NCBI GenBank assembly: GCA_945861445.1
Contig: CAMAVF010000003.1
Span: 1-54,012 of the forward strand
Reading direction: 5' to 3'
Length of the DNA stretch: 54,012 bases
From: Planctomicrobium piriforme
GTDB taxonomy: Bacteria > Planctomycetota > Planctomycetia > Planctomycetales > Planctomycetaceae
Of the stretch, positions 41,571 to 52,177 are shown piece by piece. Under the pieces are notes generated by a model that was not told the DNA's origin, searched no databases, and worked only from the letters and a program-made list of their open reading frames with translations. The position numbers and the translations under genes were made by a program. The first letter of the stretch is position 1, and every line of letters starts with the position of its first letter.

Positions 41571-44500
41571 TTACGGGAACAGTGATCCGATGGGTGCAAT
41601 CGTGTATGGAATGATGATGCTGTTGAGGAAGACTTCTCTCGGGAACGCTGAATCAGGATCGGTAAAGTGGTTCGTGCTGTTCAAGATCGAATTGATCGGG
41701 GTGGGGGTGTCTTCCACTCGGAATTCGACGTTCCAGCGTCCCACAGGGTTGTCCGACTTCTGTTGCAACGACCCGGCAGGAGCGGTGGAATCTGCTGGGA
41801 ATCGGCCCTCTTTCAGAACTCCGTTGACGATGCGTTGGCTACCCGATGCGGCCGTCACGCTGCCGATCGAATTCCCCGTGTTCCCGGTGAACCGCAGGTC
41901 CAGTCGAGCAACGCGATCGAGGTAGATCGTGGTCGAGGTATCGTCCGGGGTGTCATATTCCGTGGGCGGAGTCACTGGTCCGGCGATGAACGAGTCAGTA
42001 CGGAAGTCGTCGTTGAAGTTTCCGGAGAAGGTATTGTTGCGAACGTCAGCTCGGACATAGCTGCCACTACCGATCAACAGGAACATTCCGTCGCCGGCGA
42101 CGTCACCTTGAGCGTCCGCTGGGTTGCCGCCACCATTATTGGTGATGGTATTCCCTACGGCAGTGAAGTTCAGCTCAGCCAGATTGTCGGGATTTCCTGT
42201 CTGACCGGGGAACTGCTCGAAAACCACGTCGGTGGGCCAACCACTGAAGTTGGTGAACGAGTTGTCGTCGCGCTCGGTATTCATCACGAGCAAGACGCCT
42301 TCGTCGCGGTTGCTGTCGATCAGGTTGTTGGTCAAGGTGATATCTCCGCGACCACCGAAGCCCTGATCATCCGCAGCGCTGGTGAGGTCTTCGAACCTGA
42401 TTTCGACACCACGATGACCGTTGCCGGTAATGGTGTTGCCATCAATCGTCGAGTTCAGAATCGAGTGCGGGTTCGTATCGAGGAAATTAAACAGGTTGGT
42501 CGTGGACGTGAATGCGTAACCCATTGAGTTTCGCAGCATGATGCCGTCGGCCGCGTTGCCCGTGATCGTGTTACCCGTGATCGTTACGTTCATCTCACCC
42601 GAGCGGATTTCGGCATTGATACCGTTACCCGTACGAGTCGTGACGCCCGTGGTCGCATCGGTGACTGTCGTACCGTTGTTCTGAATGGTGTTGCCACTCA
42701 GCACGTAGTTGGCATCGCCTGTGAAGCCAGCATTGCCTTCCGTGACCTGGTTGGCAGAGACCTGCACGCCGTCGTCCCGATTCTGCTCAATCGTATTGTT
42801 CAGCAACGTCACGTTGATATGAGCCGTTTCCTGGCTGGCATGCGTGTCATTCGCCGTGCCGACCAGCGGATCGGGACCCACATGCACACCGTCCACACCG
42901 TTCTGTCGAATGGTGTTCGCTGTCAGAGTTGCCATCAGCGTTGCATCCTGGCGGACATTCATCAGAATACCGCTGCCCGTGCTGAAGTCAGCGGCCGTCG
43001 TGCCATTTGTCACGCTGCTGCCGTCAATCGTGTTGTTAGAGATGTTTGCGGTCAATAATGAGTCAGCGGTCAGATCGAGGTTGATTCCGTTCACACCCTG
43101 CACCACTGTCGAGGTCGTGGTAACGACTGGCAGACCGGTCACCGGATCGATCGTGGTGGTGGTGGTGGTCGTCGTATTCTGTGTCGTAATGTTGTTGTGG
43201 TCCGCATCCAGCACCGCGTGCGTGCCGAAGCTGAGCTGCATGTTGAGTCCATCACCGGCATTTACCAGCAGGTTGTTGTCGTTCACCACGTTCGAAGTCA
43301 CCGTGGCCGAACCGCTGTTGAAGTTCATCAGGATGCCGTCACCGGCATTGTTCTGAATGGTGTTGTTGGTGATCGTGCTGTCCAGGAACGCTGTCCCAGC
43401 CAGTGACACGATCAAGCCGTCACCACCGGGAGTCGTGGTGGTGGCAATGTCGGTCGTGTCCTCAATCGTATTGCCGTCGATCAACTGCGTCGCCACGGTG
43501 GTCCCCGAATAGGTCAGGCTGACCCCCGCATCCTGGTTGGCGGTAAACGTATTCGAGAGCAAGCTGATGTTGGCCTGGCTGTTGCTGATGCTGGAGGTCA
43601 ATCCAATCAGTTGCGTCGGCACGAGGAGCTGAGTAAGCGGATCGACGACGGTATTCGCGATCTGGCTGTTGGACAGCGTAAATCCAATCGTCGAGCCGGT
43701 CGCACCCGACAACAGGATCCCTGGCCCGACATTGTCGTTGACCGTGATGTTGTCGAAGGTGATCGGGTCCGCCAGCGTCCCGTAAGAGCTGCCATTCTGG
43801 GCACTCAATGAGATTCCAAATCCGGTGTTGCCATTGAACTGGCTTTGTGAGAACGCCATGTTCAATTGCGAGCCGTTGTTCAACGTCGAGCTCAATCCGC
43901 CGGCGAGGTTACTCTGCAGCGAGTTGCTGGCAAATGTGCCGTTGATGATACCGCCGTGGTCTGCATTCAAGACGGCACCCAGCAGCGTATTGTTGTTCAT
44001 AGTCGTATTGGAGAACTCGATCAGGTCGATCGTGCCACCATCGGCATTGACCACCAAACCGTTGAGCAGATTCGAGCTTATCGCATTGTCCGACGCTTCC
44101 ACATTCAAGAGTCCGCTGTTGAAGCTGGCGAGACTTAGACCGTTACCACCATTCAAGCTGGCGGTGTTATCCGTCAGACCCAGATTCAAGGTTCCGTTAT
44201 CCGCCGTGGCCTGGATGCCGTTGGCACCGTTGTTGTTGGCGACGTTGTTCGTGGCAATCACTGTGGTCACGCTGCCGTTTACCGAGGCGAGTTCAATGCC
44301 ATTGTCCGCGTTATTGTTGAACGTGTTGTTCGCGACGGTGGCATCGATATCAGACCCGGCCCCATCGCCCCGCAGGATCAAACCGGTCAGACCCGTTTGA
44401 GCGATGTTGTTGGAGATATCCAGGTCCAGTGCCGCACCGGTCGAATTGCTGACATTGATATTCGCCAGCCCGCTGTTGCTGAAGGTGTTGTCGGTGATCG

Positions 44501-46115
44501 CGCCGGTCCCGTTACCGTTGATCGAAATCCCGGCGAGTCCGGCGTTCAGGAACGTGTTCCGATTGATGTCGAAATCGGTGATGCCGTCACCGAAGATGCC
44601 GTTGCCGGAAGGACCATTCGGTGATGCGGCACCGATCTGGAATCCAGAGACTTCATTGTTGTTCGCCAGCGTGACGACATCACCCGTGGGATTGGTAATC
44701 ACGGGCAGCGGGCCGCCGTCGTTGCCTGGCAGGGTCAACACACCGTACCGCAAGTCAGTAAAGAAGTGCTCTGTGCCCTGGCCCAGCAACCGCTGGTTGT
44801 TAAACAGCGTGATGCCGGTGTCATAGCCGGACAGGATGGGAGTCCCATTGACGCTGCCATCAACCGTTTGATTGTGATGCACGAAGACGATATCCGCGTT
44901 ACCAGACGACCCATCAGACAAGCTGCCAAACGGATTCTTGACCGAACCGTCACCAGTCCCCACGGGGTTGGCGTTATCCACGTGATTGACGATATAGGGC
45001 GTGCCGGTATCAGGATTGATGGCCCGCAGATTCTCGCTGAGCTCACGACGGTAAACATTCAGGCGATTGTTGCGTTCCACGTTCGAGTACAGCCGCTCGC
45101 GAACGGGCTGCCGAGACAGAATGCGTTTCGGACGTCCATCCGGGAAGTAGTAGTTCACCGCACCGTAAAGGTTCTGGCCGAACAGCTTGTCGGAACTCGC
45201 CCCAACCATCACTTGAATGTCCTGCGTTACCATGACTTCAGAGCGGTACTTGAAGCCCACTGTCGTTTCCACGGTCGGAGCCTGGAAGTAATAGGCACCC
45301 ACGTAGGATCGGACCCCATAATCGCCCAGGAACGGCAGGGCACCACCGATTTCGAGGTCACCGCCGCGAAGGGCGTTTTCGACCAGGCGATTGGTGCCGA
45401 TGCCAATGTTGTTGTCGATGAACGAGATATTCCCGTTCCTCTTCGTGCTGATCGTGCTTTGGCTGTTGTTCGAGGGAATATAGGCATTGAGGCGGAAGTC
45501 GACATACTTGCCGAGGCTTTCCAGGCTGATGCCCCATTGATCGTAGTTGGTGAAGTTGCTGTCGTCGTAGTCATACCAGAACGAGGCACCGAAGACGCGA
45601 TCGATTTCTGGTGAATAGATGCGACCACCTGTTCCAACGGCGGCAGCGAAGTTGCCATTGTTCGTCGCGATGGCGCGTCCGGTCATGAACAACAGGCTGC
45701 GATCGGGTTCGAAGGTGATCGGCACGAAGCCATTCAACGACTGGAAGCCCTGGGCCCAACCGGGACCATCGCCGATGTCCGAGCGGAAGCTGAACCGCAC
45801 CCCGAACGGATCCAGCGGGACATAGCCGCTGGGGCTGGGATTGGGCTGGGGGCCATAACCCGGCTGAGGTCCGTAGCCCGGCGGGGGCCCATAATCGGGC
45901 CCGCCTGGGGGCGGATAGTAGAAGTTCTGGTCGGGAGCCCCCGGCGGCGCGGCAATCGGGGCCTGGGCTGGATCGCCTGCCTCGGCCGCTTCGCCTTCGG
46001 TATCACCGAGTGACGCTGTACCTGGATTGGGGGCCGGTTCTTGCGATTGGACCGGGGCGTACGAGGCCCAAGCCAGCAAGACAACACAGCAGAGACTTAC
46101 TCTTGTCAGACTCAT
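41571..46115 (-). CDS. giant inverse-autotransporter-like beta-helix protein
   Basis: 1514 residues from ATG 46115 with ggag upstream; a frame extension of 108 codons is not protein-like. Signal peptide about 1-25, then a Pro/Gly/Tyr-rich linker (about 30-100). Residues about 105-370 look like an inverse-autotransporter beta-barrel (GASFWYDYDDSNFTNYDQWG, DFRLNAYIPSNNSQ, AYYFQAPTVETTVGFKYRSE). From about 400 to 1400 runs a right-handed parallel beta-helix with repeated N-T-F/ITNN turns (TVANNTFNNNADNGIELASV, TITGNTITGNAADGI). Barrel first and helix after is the order of intimin-like proteins, suggesting an outer-membrane adhesin. The C-terminal 120 residues are a separate domain. Confidence 0.85.
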   Translation of the reverse strand: MSLTRVSLCCVVLLAWASYAPVQSQEPAPNPGTASLGDTEGEAAEAGDPAQAPIAAPPGAPDQNFYYPPPGGPDYGPPPGYGPQPGYGPQPNPSPSGYVPLDPFGVRFSFRSDIGDGPGWAQGFQSLNGFVPITFEPDRSLLFMTGRAIATNNGNFAAAVGTGGRIYSPEIDRVFGASFWYDYDDSNFTNYDQWGISLESLGKYVDFRLNAYIPSNNSQSTISTKRNGNISFIDNNIGIGTNRLVENALRGGDLEIGGALPFLGDYGVRSYVGAYYFQAPTVETTVGFKYRSEVMVTQDIQVMVGASSDKLFGQNLYGAVNYYFPDGRPKRILSRQPVRERLYSNVERNNRLNVYRRELSENLRAINPDTGTPYIVNHVDNANPVGTGDGSVKNPFGSLSDGSSGNADIVFVHHNQTVDGSVNGTPILSGYDTGITLFNNQRLLGQGTEHFFTDLRYGVLTLPGNDGGPLPVITNPTGDVVTLANNNEVSGFQIGAASPNGPSGNGIFGDGITDFDINRNTFLNAGLAGISINGNGTGAITDNTFSNSGLANINVSNSTGAALDLDISNNIAQTGLTGLILRGDGAGSDIDATVANNTFNNNADNGIELASVNGSVTTVIATNNVANNNGANGIQATADNGTLNLGLTDNTASLNGGNGLSLASFNSGLLNVEASDNAISSNLLNGLVVNADGGTIDLIEFSNTTMNNNTLLGAVLNADHGGIINGTFASNSLQSNLAGGLSSTLNNGSQLNMAFSQSQFNGNTGFGISLSAQNGSSYGTLADPITFDNITVNDNVGPGILLSGATGSTIGFTLSNSQIANTVVDPLTQLLVPTQLIGLTSSISNSQANISLLSNTFTANQDAGVSLTYSGTTVATQLIDGNTIEDTTDIATTTTPGGDGLIVSLAGTAFLDSTITNNTIQNNAGDGILMNFNSGSATVTSNVVNDNNLLVNAGDGLNMQLSFGTHAVLDADHNNITTQNTTTTTTTTIDPVTGLPVVTTTSTVVQGVNGINLDLTADSLLTANISNNTIDGSSVTNGTTAADFSTGSGILMNVRQDATLMATLTANTIRQNGVDGVHVGPDPLVGTANDTHASQETAHINVTLLNNTIEQNRDDGVQVSANQVTEGNAGFTGDANYVLSGNTIQNNGTTVTDATTGVTTRTGNGINAEIRSGEMNVTITGNTITGNAADGIMLRNSMGYAFTSTTNLFNFLDTNPHSILNSTIDGNTITGNGHRGVEIRFEDLTSAADDQGFGGRGDITLTNNLIDSNRDEGVLLVMNTERDDNSFTNFSGWPTDVVFEQFPGQTGNPDNLAELNFTAVGNTITNNGGGNPADAQGDVAGDGMFLLIGSGSYVRADVRNNTFSGNFNDDFRTDSFIAGPVTPPTEYDTPDDTSTTIYLDRVARLDLRFTGNTGNSIGSVTAASGSQRIVNGVLKEGRFPADSTAPAGSLQQKSDNPVGRWNVEFRVEDTPTPINSILNSTNHFTDPDSAFPREVFLNSIIIPYTIAPIGSLFP

Positions 46116-46712
46116 GAATGGCTCCAACCAAGTGGCGGGGGGGGCACGCGGTGGTCGGGGTTCGCGTTCCGGATCGAGATGCAGAGCCCAAAGGAAGGGG
46201 TAGTGCGGACTATCGCACTTGTGACTCTTTTTCGGACCGTAGGCCCTGTTACGGTTAGTTAAACTGGTAAAACTTTGACACTTTTTCTGAAAACTCCGAA
46301 AATAACGCCCCACAGACGATCCGCAATTTGGCCATCCAGCCAGCCGGATACACGTAACTGCTGATATAATAAAGACTAACACGCCGACAACCCATCCAGC
46401 CCAGTCATTCAAATAACGCCATTGCACCAAACCTCTCATTCACATCAGATCGCGAAAACACCCTATTCCCACACACCGCCTAACTAAAGGACAGGCATAA
46501 AAAATCCCTTTTAAAACACGCTCTCAGGCAGTTGGTATTGATCCCATAAGTCCTATCCGTCCCATGTGTCCCAATAGTCTCATTCCTGAATCAAACTCAG
46601 CGGATGTCTTGACGGCAGACTGCAATCGGTCTGACAATGGTGTGCAGCGCTGCGGGGTGCAGCGGGCTTGGTACTTGGCGAGCGTCTCACTGGCTTGAGA
46701 CAGGGGTCCAAA
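46116..46712. other. divergent intergenic stretch, 597 bp
   Basis: It separates the giant surface gene and a DUF1501 gene. A degenerate repeat at 46542-46584 (tcccataagtcctatccg start) resembles 21181-21210 in the opposite orientation. gcagcgctgcggggtgcagc near 46645 is a short imperfect palindrome. No gene; both promoters must be here but are not evident. Confidence 0.45.
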
Positions 46713-48173
46713 ATGTTCCAGAATCCTGCGGGCGAATTGTTGTCGACTCTTCAACGGCGAGCCTTCCTGCAGGCTGGCGGTCTCGGGTTGGGTGGCCTGG
46801 CACTGACGGGCTTGTTGCAGGGCAAGGCTGCGGGGGCGGACCAGCCGGCTCAGGGTGGTCTCTCTGGATTGCCCCATTTTCCTCCGAAGGCCAAACGGGT
46901 CATTTACCTGTTTCAGTCGGGAGCCCCTTCGCAACTCGATTTGTACGATCCCAAACCGGGACTCGCAGACCGACGCGGGAGCGAATTGCCCGATTCCATC
47001 CGGCGCGGCCAGCGATTGACCGGCATGACGGCGCGGCAGACGTCGTTTCCTGTCGCCCCCAGCAAGTATCAATTCGCGCAGCATGGGAAGAGTGGGGCGT
47101 GGTTGAGCGAACTGCTGCCTCATACGGCAAAAATTGCCGATCAACTGTGCTTCGTCAAATCGCTGCATACCGAGGCCATTAACCACGATCCCGCGGTGAC
47201 CTTCTTCCAAACAGGAGCCCAATTGGCTGGCCGGCCGAGTATCGGTTCGTGGCTGTCCTATGGGTTGGGGAGCGAAAACACCAACCTGCCCGCCTTCGTG
47301 GCGATGATCTCCAAAGGGAGCGGCAATCCCAACGATCAACCGCTCTATGACCGATTGTGGGGTAGCGGATTCTTGCCGACCAAATATCAAGGGATCAAGT
47401 TCCGCTCGGTCGGCGAACCCGTTCTGTATCTCTCCAATCCCGAAGGCTTCGATGCCACGGCGCGCCGCCGGTTCCTGGACGATCTGAATCAATTGAATCA
47501 ACTGCAGTTGGCCGAGTACGGCGATCCGGAGATTTCCACGCGTATTGCGCAATATGAAATGGCCTACCGGATGCAGACGTCGGTTCCGGAACTGACTGAC
47601 CTCTCACAGGAGCCGCAGCACGTTTTTGATCTCTATGGACCAGACTCCAAGATTCCGGGCACATTTGCGTACAACTGCCTGTTAGCCCGGCGCCTGGCCG
47701 AACGTGGAGTCCGTTACGTGCAGCTCTTCCATCGCGGCTGGGATCAGCACGTGACCCTGCCCAAGCAGATCACCGGGCAGTGCAAGGATACGGACCAGCC
47801 GTCGGCGGCGCTGGTGCAGGATCTCCAGCAGCGCGGGCTGTTGGACGACACCCTGGTTGTGTGGGGGGGCGAATTCGGCCGGACCGTCTATTGCCAGGGC
47901 ACGCTGACGGCCGACGATTACGGTCGCGATCATCACCCGCGCTGTTTCAGCATCTGGCTGGCGGGCGGCGGGATCAAACCGGGAATGTCCTACGGCGAGA
48001 CCGACGACTTCTCGTATAATGTCGCCAAGGATCCGGTCCACGTCCACGATCTGCACGCCACTCTTCTGCATTGTCTGGGCATCGACCATGAACGCCTGAC
48101 GTTCAAATTCCAGGGTCGATACCATCGCCTGACCGACGTGCATGGCAAAGTCGTGCGGCCGTTGCTGGCATAG
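46713..48173 (+). CDS. DUF1501 family protein (Tat-exported), stand-alone
   Basis: 486 residues from ATG 46713; AGGGG lies six bases upstream. Twin-arginine-like signal [20 protein letters not shown]. Family blocks: [95 protein letters not shown] and [20 protein letters not shown]. This longer subtype usually pairs with a DUF1549/1553 gene directly upstream; here none is present, so it may be an orphan or work with a distant partner. Fold related to sulfatases; activity unknown. Confidence 0.88.
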   Translation: MFQNPAGELLSTLQRRAFLQAGGLGLGGLALTGLLQGKAAGADQPAQGGLSGLPHFPPKAKRVIYLFQSGAPSQLDLYDPKPGLADRRGSELPDSIRRGQRLTGMTARQTSFPVAPSKYQFAQHGKSGAWLSELLPHTAKIADQLCFVKSLHTEAINHDPAVTFFQTGAQLAGRPSIGSWLSYGLGSENTNLPAFVAMISKGSGNPNDQPLYDRLWGSGFLPTKYQGIKFRSVGEPVLYLSNPEGFDATARRRFLDDLNQLNQLQLAEYGDPEISTRIAQYEMAYRMQTSVPELTDLSQEPQHVFDLYGPDSKIPGTFAYNCLLARRLAERGVRYVQLFHRGWDQHVTLPKQITGQCKDTDQPSAALVQDLQQRGLLDDTLVVWGGEFGRTVYCQGTLTADDYGRDHHPRCFSIWLAGGGIKPGMSYGETDDFSYNVAKDPVHVHDLHATLLHCLGIDHERLTFKFQGRYHRLTDVHGKVVRPLLA

Positions 48174-48253
48174 CGCCCGCAGCACATCACATTGACTTGG
48201 GCAAACCAGTCGGAGTCGGTCTGGCCCTTGAGCGATTCCGTATTCCCGGTCGA

Positions 48254-48528
48254 CGGGATGGCGAGGCTCCCGCTTTTGATGTTGCGCTATTCGCAGAATT
48301 GGGATGGAAAACCGCCGTCGCCGCAGGCTCCGGGTTAAACAATTCTGTGGGCAAACCCACTCGTTTAACCGGGAGCCAGCGGCGACCGTGGCCCACTTTC
48401 CACGACGACAAGACAAATTCTGAAGATCCGTCCTACGAAACCGCGCAACTTCAACAGTCCTCGCTGAGCCGCAGCAGACTATCGGGCGCCGAAAGACCAC
48501 GCGGTTCGGCGGGAGCCTCACCCTCCCA
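48254..48528. repeat. family D pair enclosing a family C palindrome
   Basis: D-like arms at 48254-48273 and 48509-48528 match inverted at 17 of 20. Between them a C palindrome has arms L 48317-48340 and R 48363-48386 with its own loop hairpin gtgggcaaacccac. This is the only family C copy in the window away from the RAYT. Confidence 0.75.
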
Positions 48529-49344
48529 GGGTGCCCATGATGCTCGTTTTTTTCGGGGTTGGTTGAACATCTCCGGCGGTTTGATACTATAAACGCCACT
48601 CTGGTTTTCTCCAGCCGCAAACACTTGCGTCTTGTGGTCACACGACTTCCGCGTCTTAACAACCCGTGGCAGGGTGTCTCTTCAGGCTCAACGGCTGAAG
48701 TAACTGGTGGCGTTGAACATTTTGATCCCCGCGAGATCTTTCGAGGTGCAGTGACCTTTGAAGTTCTGGAGATTGTGTTCATGTCCTGCTGGGGCAACCC
48801 GCAGAGTTCGGGCTTGTGACATGTGACGTTTCGTGGGTAATTCGCTCGTATGTGGCAGCTTCTCTTAACACTCGTGTTCGCCGTGAGACGGCTTCTGCCC
48901 AGGAATCTGCGGCAGGCGTTTCGCGTTGGGCCGCAAGTGGTGGCGTGGGCAGATTTGTCTGTCCCCGTCATTCCAGAAGTGCTGGCGATAGGATTACTTG
49001 CGGCTGGTTGGTGTCCGCGCAGGTTAATGGCTGAAGATTCAGACCCGTTTTCGAAGACCTTTCGGAGTCGCTGCCTGGCAGCACTACGCTGGCCACGTCT
49101 TCCAGAACAACACCTGCGGTGCAGATTTCAATCGGCCATGTCCCTCGGATGTCTGCTGCCTGCTTCCGCAGCGTGAACTCGCGCTGTAACCCACGGCTTG
49201 GTACTTGATGTCTGCGGTGAGCGATTGCGGTGAGCCGCCAGTCGCCTGCTGACGCGTCAATCTTCCAGCCCCCTGGGAAACAGCCTCTCTGCCAGACGCA
49301 CCCGTTGGTCTCCGACCACCGTTGATGATACAGAAAGCGCGTTC
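48529..49344. other. 816-bp leader before rny, no gene recognised
   Basis: Frames here (for example 108 codons at 48850) lack conserved motifs. Local stem options include ctgcc/ggcag near 48895 and gcggc/gccgc near 48918. In many bacteria the 6S RNA gene lies directly before rny; I could not find the full 6S shape here but cannot exclude it. The rny start has no strong Shine-Dalgarno. Confidence 0.4.
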
Positions 49345-50886
49345 ATGGAATATTTCATTGGAGCCCTAATCGGGCTCATACTGGGAGCAGTTGCCGGGTT
49401 CTTCGTAGATCGCTTGATTAAAGGAACGGCTTACCAGACGCGAGAAGAAATCCTGAAGCAGGCGGAACGCGACGCCGAAACCATCCGCAAACAGCAGGAG
49501 ATCACCAACAAGGAAGAGTTGATCACCCGCCGCGAAGCCCTCGACAAGGACATGGACCGCGTGCGTGCGGAATTGCGGGACCAGGAGAAACGTCTCGACC
49601 GCCGCGAAACACTCCTCGAAGATCAGCAGCAAGACATCACCAAAAAAGAACGGCTGCTCGAATCCACCCAACGCAAGCTGGCCGATCGCACGGAATCGGT
49701 GGAAGCTCGCGAAAAGGAAGTCGAAAAGGCACTGCGGCAGCAACAGGACGAACTATTTCGCATCAGCGGTCTCAGCCAGGAATCGGCGACTCAAGTGTTG
49801 CTCGATCGGCTGAACAACCAACTGCGCAACGAGACCGGCGCGATCATTCTCAAGCACGAACAGAATCTGAAGCAGACGTGCGATAAGATGGCCCGCGAAG
49901 TCATCGGGATGTCGGTCCAGCGGTACGCGGCCAGCCACACGTCAGAAACCACCGTGTCGTCGGTGGATATCCCCACGGACGAAATGAAGGGCCGGATTAT
50001 CGGCCGTGAAGGTCGCAATATCCGGGCGTTCGAAAAGGCGACCGGCGTGGATGTCATCGTTGATGATACCCCGGGTGTCGTCATCGTTTCGGCGTTCGAC
50101 AATGTCCGCCGCGAAGTGGCCAAGCTGTCGCTCGTGAAGCTGATCCAGGATGGCCGCATTCACCCGACACGCATCGAAGAGATTGTCGGCGAAACCCAGA
50201 AAGAGATGGAAGCCCATATCCTGCATCTGGGTAAGGAAGCGGCCCAGGAAGCGGGCGTGCTGGGTCTGCATGAAAAGCTGATTGACTTGATGGGACGGCT
50301 GAATTTCCGCGTCAGCTACAGCCAGAACGTGCTGCGGCACTCGATTGAAGTCTCGTTCCTGACCGGTCTGCTGGCGGAGCAATTGGGGCTCGATGGCAAC
50401 CTGGCCCGGCGGTGCGGATTCTTGCACGATATCGGCAAAGCTGCGGACCACGAAATGGAAGGCGGCCATCCGGCCGTCGGTGCCGAGTTCCTGAAACGAT
50501 ACGGGGAACGGCCCGAGGTCGTGCATGCGGCTCTTGGTCATCACGATGACATTCGCGTCGATTACATCTACACGGTGCTGGTGGCGTCAGCGGATGCGAT
50601 CTCGGCGGCACGGCCCGGTGCGCGGCGCGAGACGCTCGAAAAGTATGTCCGACGACTCGAGGAACTCGAGTCGCTGGCCTGCGGGTTCCCGGGGGTCGAG
50701 CAGGCCTATGCCGTGCAGGCCGGTCGCGAGATTCGGATCATCGTCGATTCGAATCAAGTCAATGACCGTGAAGCCGCCCGTATGTGCCGTGACATCGCCA
50801 AGGCGATCGAGGAGTCGCTGACGTATCCCGGTGAAATTAAGGTCACTGTGCTGCGTGAATCGCGGAATGTCGAATACGCGAAGTAA
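49345..50886 (+). CDS. rny: ribonuclease Y
   Basis: 513 residues (family about 520). Membrane-bound endoribonuclease that starts mRNA decay. An N-terminal membrane helix ([19 protein letters not shown]), a long charged coiled coil (about 30-190), a KH domain ([20 protein letters not shown]) and an HD domain ([20 protein letters not shown], then [13 protein letters not shown] and GHHDD) are all intact. The C-terminal [17 protein letters not shown] is the usual end. ATG 49345 has a weak ribosome site. A family B element follows the stop by 7 bp, before a 2-hydroxyacid dehydrogenase gene. Confidence 0.97.
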   Translation: MEYFIGALIGLILGAVAGFFVDRLIKGTAYQTREEILKQAERDAETIRKQQEITNKEELITRREALDKDMDRVRAELRDQEKRLDRRETLLEDQQQDITKKERLLESTQRKLADRTESVEAREKEVEKALRQQQDELFRISGLSQESATQVLLDRLNNQLRNETGAIILKHEQNLKQTCDKMAREVIGMSVQRYAASHTSETTVSSVDIPTDEMKGRIIGREGRNIRAFEKATGVDVIVDDTPGVVIVSAFDNVRREVAKLSLVKLIQDGRIHPTRIEEIVGETQKEMEAHILHLGKEAAQEAGVLGLHEKLIDLMGRLNFRVSYSQNVLRHSIEVSFLTGLLAEQLGLDGNLARRCGFLHDIGKAADHEMEGGHPAVGAEFLKRYGERPEVVHAALGHHDDIRVDYIYTVLVASADAISAARPGARRETLEKYVRRLEELESLACGFPGVEQAYAVQAGREIRIIVDSNQVNDREAARMCRDIAKAIEESLTYPGEIKVTVLRESRNVEYAK

Positions 50887-50893
50887 ACCTCCC

Positions 50894-50947
50894 GTGGCCG
50901 ACGCTGCCAGCGTCGGCGTTGACTCCGACGCCAGCAGCGTCGGCCAC
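50894..50947. repeat. family B element, copy 3
   Basis: gtggccgacgctgccagcgt start, gcgtcggccac end; two hairpins (gccgacgctg/cagcgtcggc and a mirror copy) in a gtgg/ccac frame. It fills the rny-dehydrogenase gap almost exactly. Confidence 0.8.
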
Positions 50948-50963
50948 GTGCAAAGAGGACGAA

Positions 50964-51923
50964 ATGTCGCGACCGATCATCGTGATTCCTGGTGATGAAC
51001 CGACCCAGTTGGGGGACTCACCACATATGGACCGGCTGCATGCCGTCGGAGAAGTCCGGTTGTTTCGCGATCGGCCGGTCGACAATGCCGAGAAGGTGCG
51101 GCGCGTCCAGGGTGCGGAGATCATGATCCAGTCGCGCGGATCGGTGCAATGGCCGGCGGAAGTGTTGCGAGAATTGCCGCAGTTGAAACTGATTTCGCTG
51201 TGTGGAATCGGAACCGACAGCATCGATCTCCCCACGACGCGGGAGCAGGGCATCATCGTGTCGAACATTCCCGGTCGCACGGCGGGGCTGGTCTCGGAGC
51301 ATGCGATGGCCCTGCTGTTTGCCTGCGCGCGGCACCTCGCCCAGCATACCGCCGAGTTGAAAGCTGGAAAATGGATCCGCGGTGACCTGGTCTATCTGCG
51401 CGGCAAGACATTAGGTGTGATCGGCACTGGCGCCATTGGTCGTGGCATGATCAACTTGGGAAAAGCCGTGGGCATGAATGTCATCGCCTGGAGCTTTCAT
51501 CCACAGCCGGAACTCGAAGCCCAACTGGGCTTCAAGTATGTCAGCAAGGATGAGTTGCTGAAAACGGCCGACGCGTTTTCGATTCACGTCAAGTTGACCC
51601 CGGACAGTCGTCATCTGATTGGCCGCCGGGAACTGCAGATGATGAAGCCGGGCGCGTTGCTGGTGAACACCGCCCGGGGAGCGATCATCGATACTGACGC
51701 GTTGGTCGAGGCGTTGAATTCCGGGCATCTCGGGGGCGCTGGCCTGGATGTGTTTGACGGCGAGCCCATCCCCGAAAACTATCCCCTGCTGAGCTGCGAA
51801 CGAGTGGTTTTGACCCCGCATGTCGCCGATCAAACGCCGGAAGGGATGGAAATCCTCAACGGCGGAGCGGTCGATAACGTGATTGAGTATTTGAAGGGCA
51901 AGCCGCAGAATATCGTGCCGTAG
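50964..51923 (+). CDS. D-isomer 2-hydroxyacid dehydrogenase
   Basis: 319 residues from ATG 50964 (agaggacga upstream). NAD(P)-dependent dehydrogenase of the PGDH/glycerate/formate type. Rossmann motif VIGTGAIGRGMI, catalytic Arg in NTARGAIID, Glu in DVFDGEPIPENYP and His in LTPHVADQTPEG. The N-terminal half has GIGTDSIDLPTTREQGI and SEHAMALLFACARHLAQH, as in 3-phosphoglycerate or glyoxylate reductases. No ACT domain at the C-terminus, so not a full SerA. Substrate not determined. Probably transcribed with rny. Confidence 0.9.
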   Translation: MSRPIIVIPGDEPTQLGDSPHMDRLHAVGEVRLFRDRPVDNAEKVRRVQGAEIMIQSRGSVQWPAEVLRELPQLKLISLCGIGTDSIDLPTTREQGIIVSNIPGRTAGLVSEHAMALLFACARHLAQHTAELKAGKWIRGDLVYLRGKTLGVIGTGAIGRGMINLGKAVGMNVIAWSFHPQPELEAQLGFKYVSKDELLKTADAFSIHVKLTPDSRHLIGRRELQMMKPGALLVNTARGAIIDTDALVEALNSGHLGGAGLDVFDGEPIPENYPLLSCERVVLTPHVADQTPEGMEILNGGAVDNVIEYLKGKPQNIVP

Positions 51924-51930
51924 CGATTGC

Positions 51931-52113
51931 GCCATCACGAAGTTTTCAGCGTTCCCAGGCGAGCGTCCGGCGTAAGCCGGATGGTTGTTATGTGGTTGTA
52001 ACACTATTCAACCGGGATTCAAACCATTCGTGTGACGATTGCCTGCTCTCGACGATCTCCGATTGCAGTGAGTCGCTAACAACCATCCGGCTCACGCCGG
52101 ACGCTCGCCTACG
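51931..52113. repeat. family A composite, copy 2
   Basis: Arm A3 (51954-51990) and reverse arm A4 (52071-52113) repeat the A1-A2 design, with an 80-base loop that lacks the B insert. The leading gccatcacg at 51931 matches 25972. It lies between the dehydrogenase and the sod terminator. Confidence 0.8.
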
Positions 52114-52118
52114 AAGAA

Positions 52119-52152
52119 AACAGCCCGGTCGCTCATGAGCGACCGGGCTGTT
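52119..52152 (-). terminator. terminator of the superoxide dismutase gene
   Basis: Perfect palindrome centred at 52135/52136, aacagcccggtcgctc arm, with ttttctt on the minus strand. 25 bp after the sod stop codon. Confidence 0.85.
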
Positions 52153-52177
52153 GGATTTCAGGCGACTACGAAAATGC

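Noticed and set aside
47682-48971. A 429-codon minus-strand frame
   Set aside because: It overlaps the 3' half of a DUF1501 gene and then runs through repeats; Arg/Ser/Cys-rich with no motifs.
48850-49176. A 108-codon plus-strand frame before rny
   Set aside because: No ribosome site, no homologue recognised, and composition like the surrounding non-coding DNA. Kept as part of the leader region instead.
48529-49344. tmRNA or RNase P RNA before rny
   Set aside because: The conserved ends and core motifs of both RNAs were looked for and not found. 6S RNA could not be settled and is listed as a finding.
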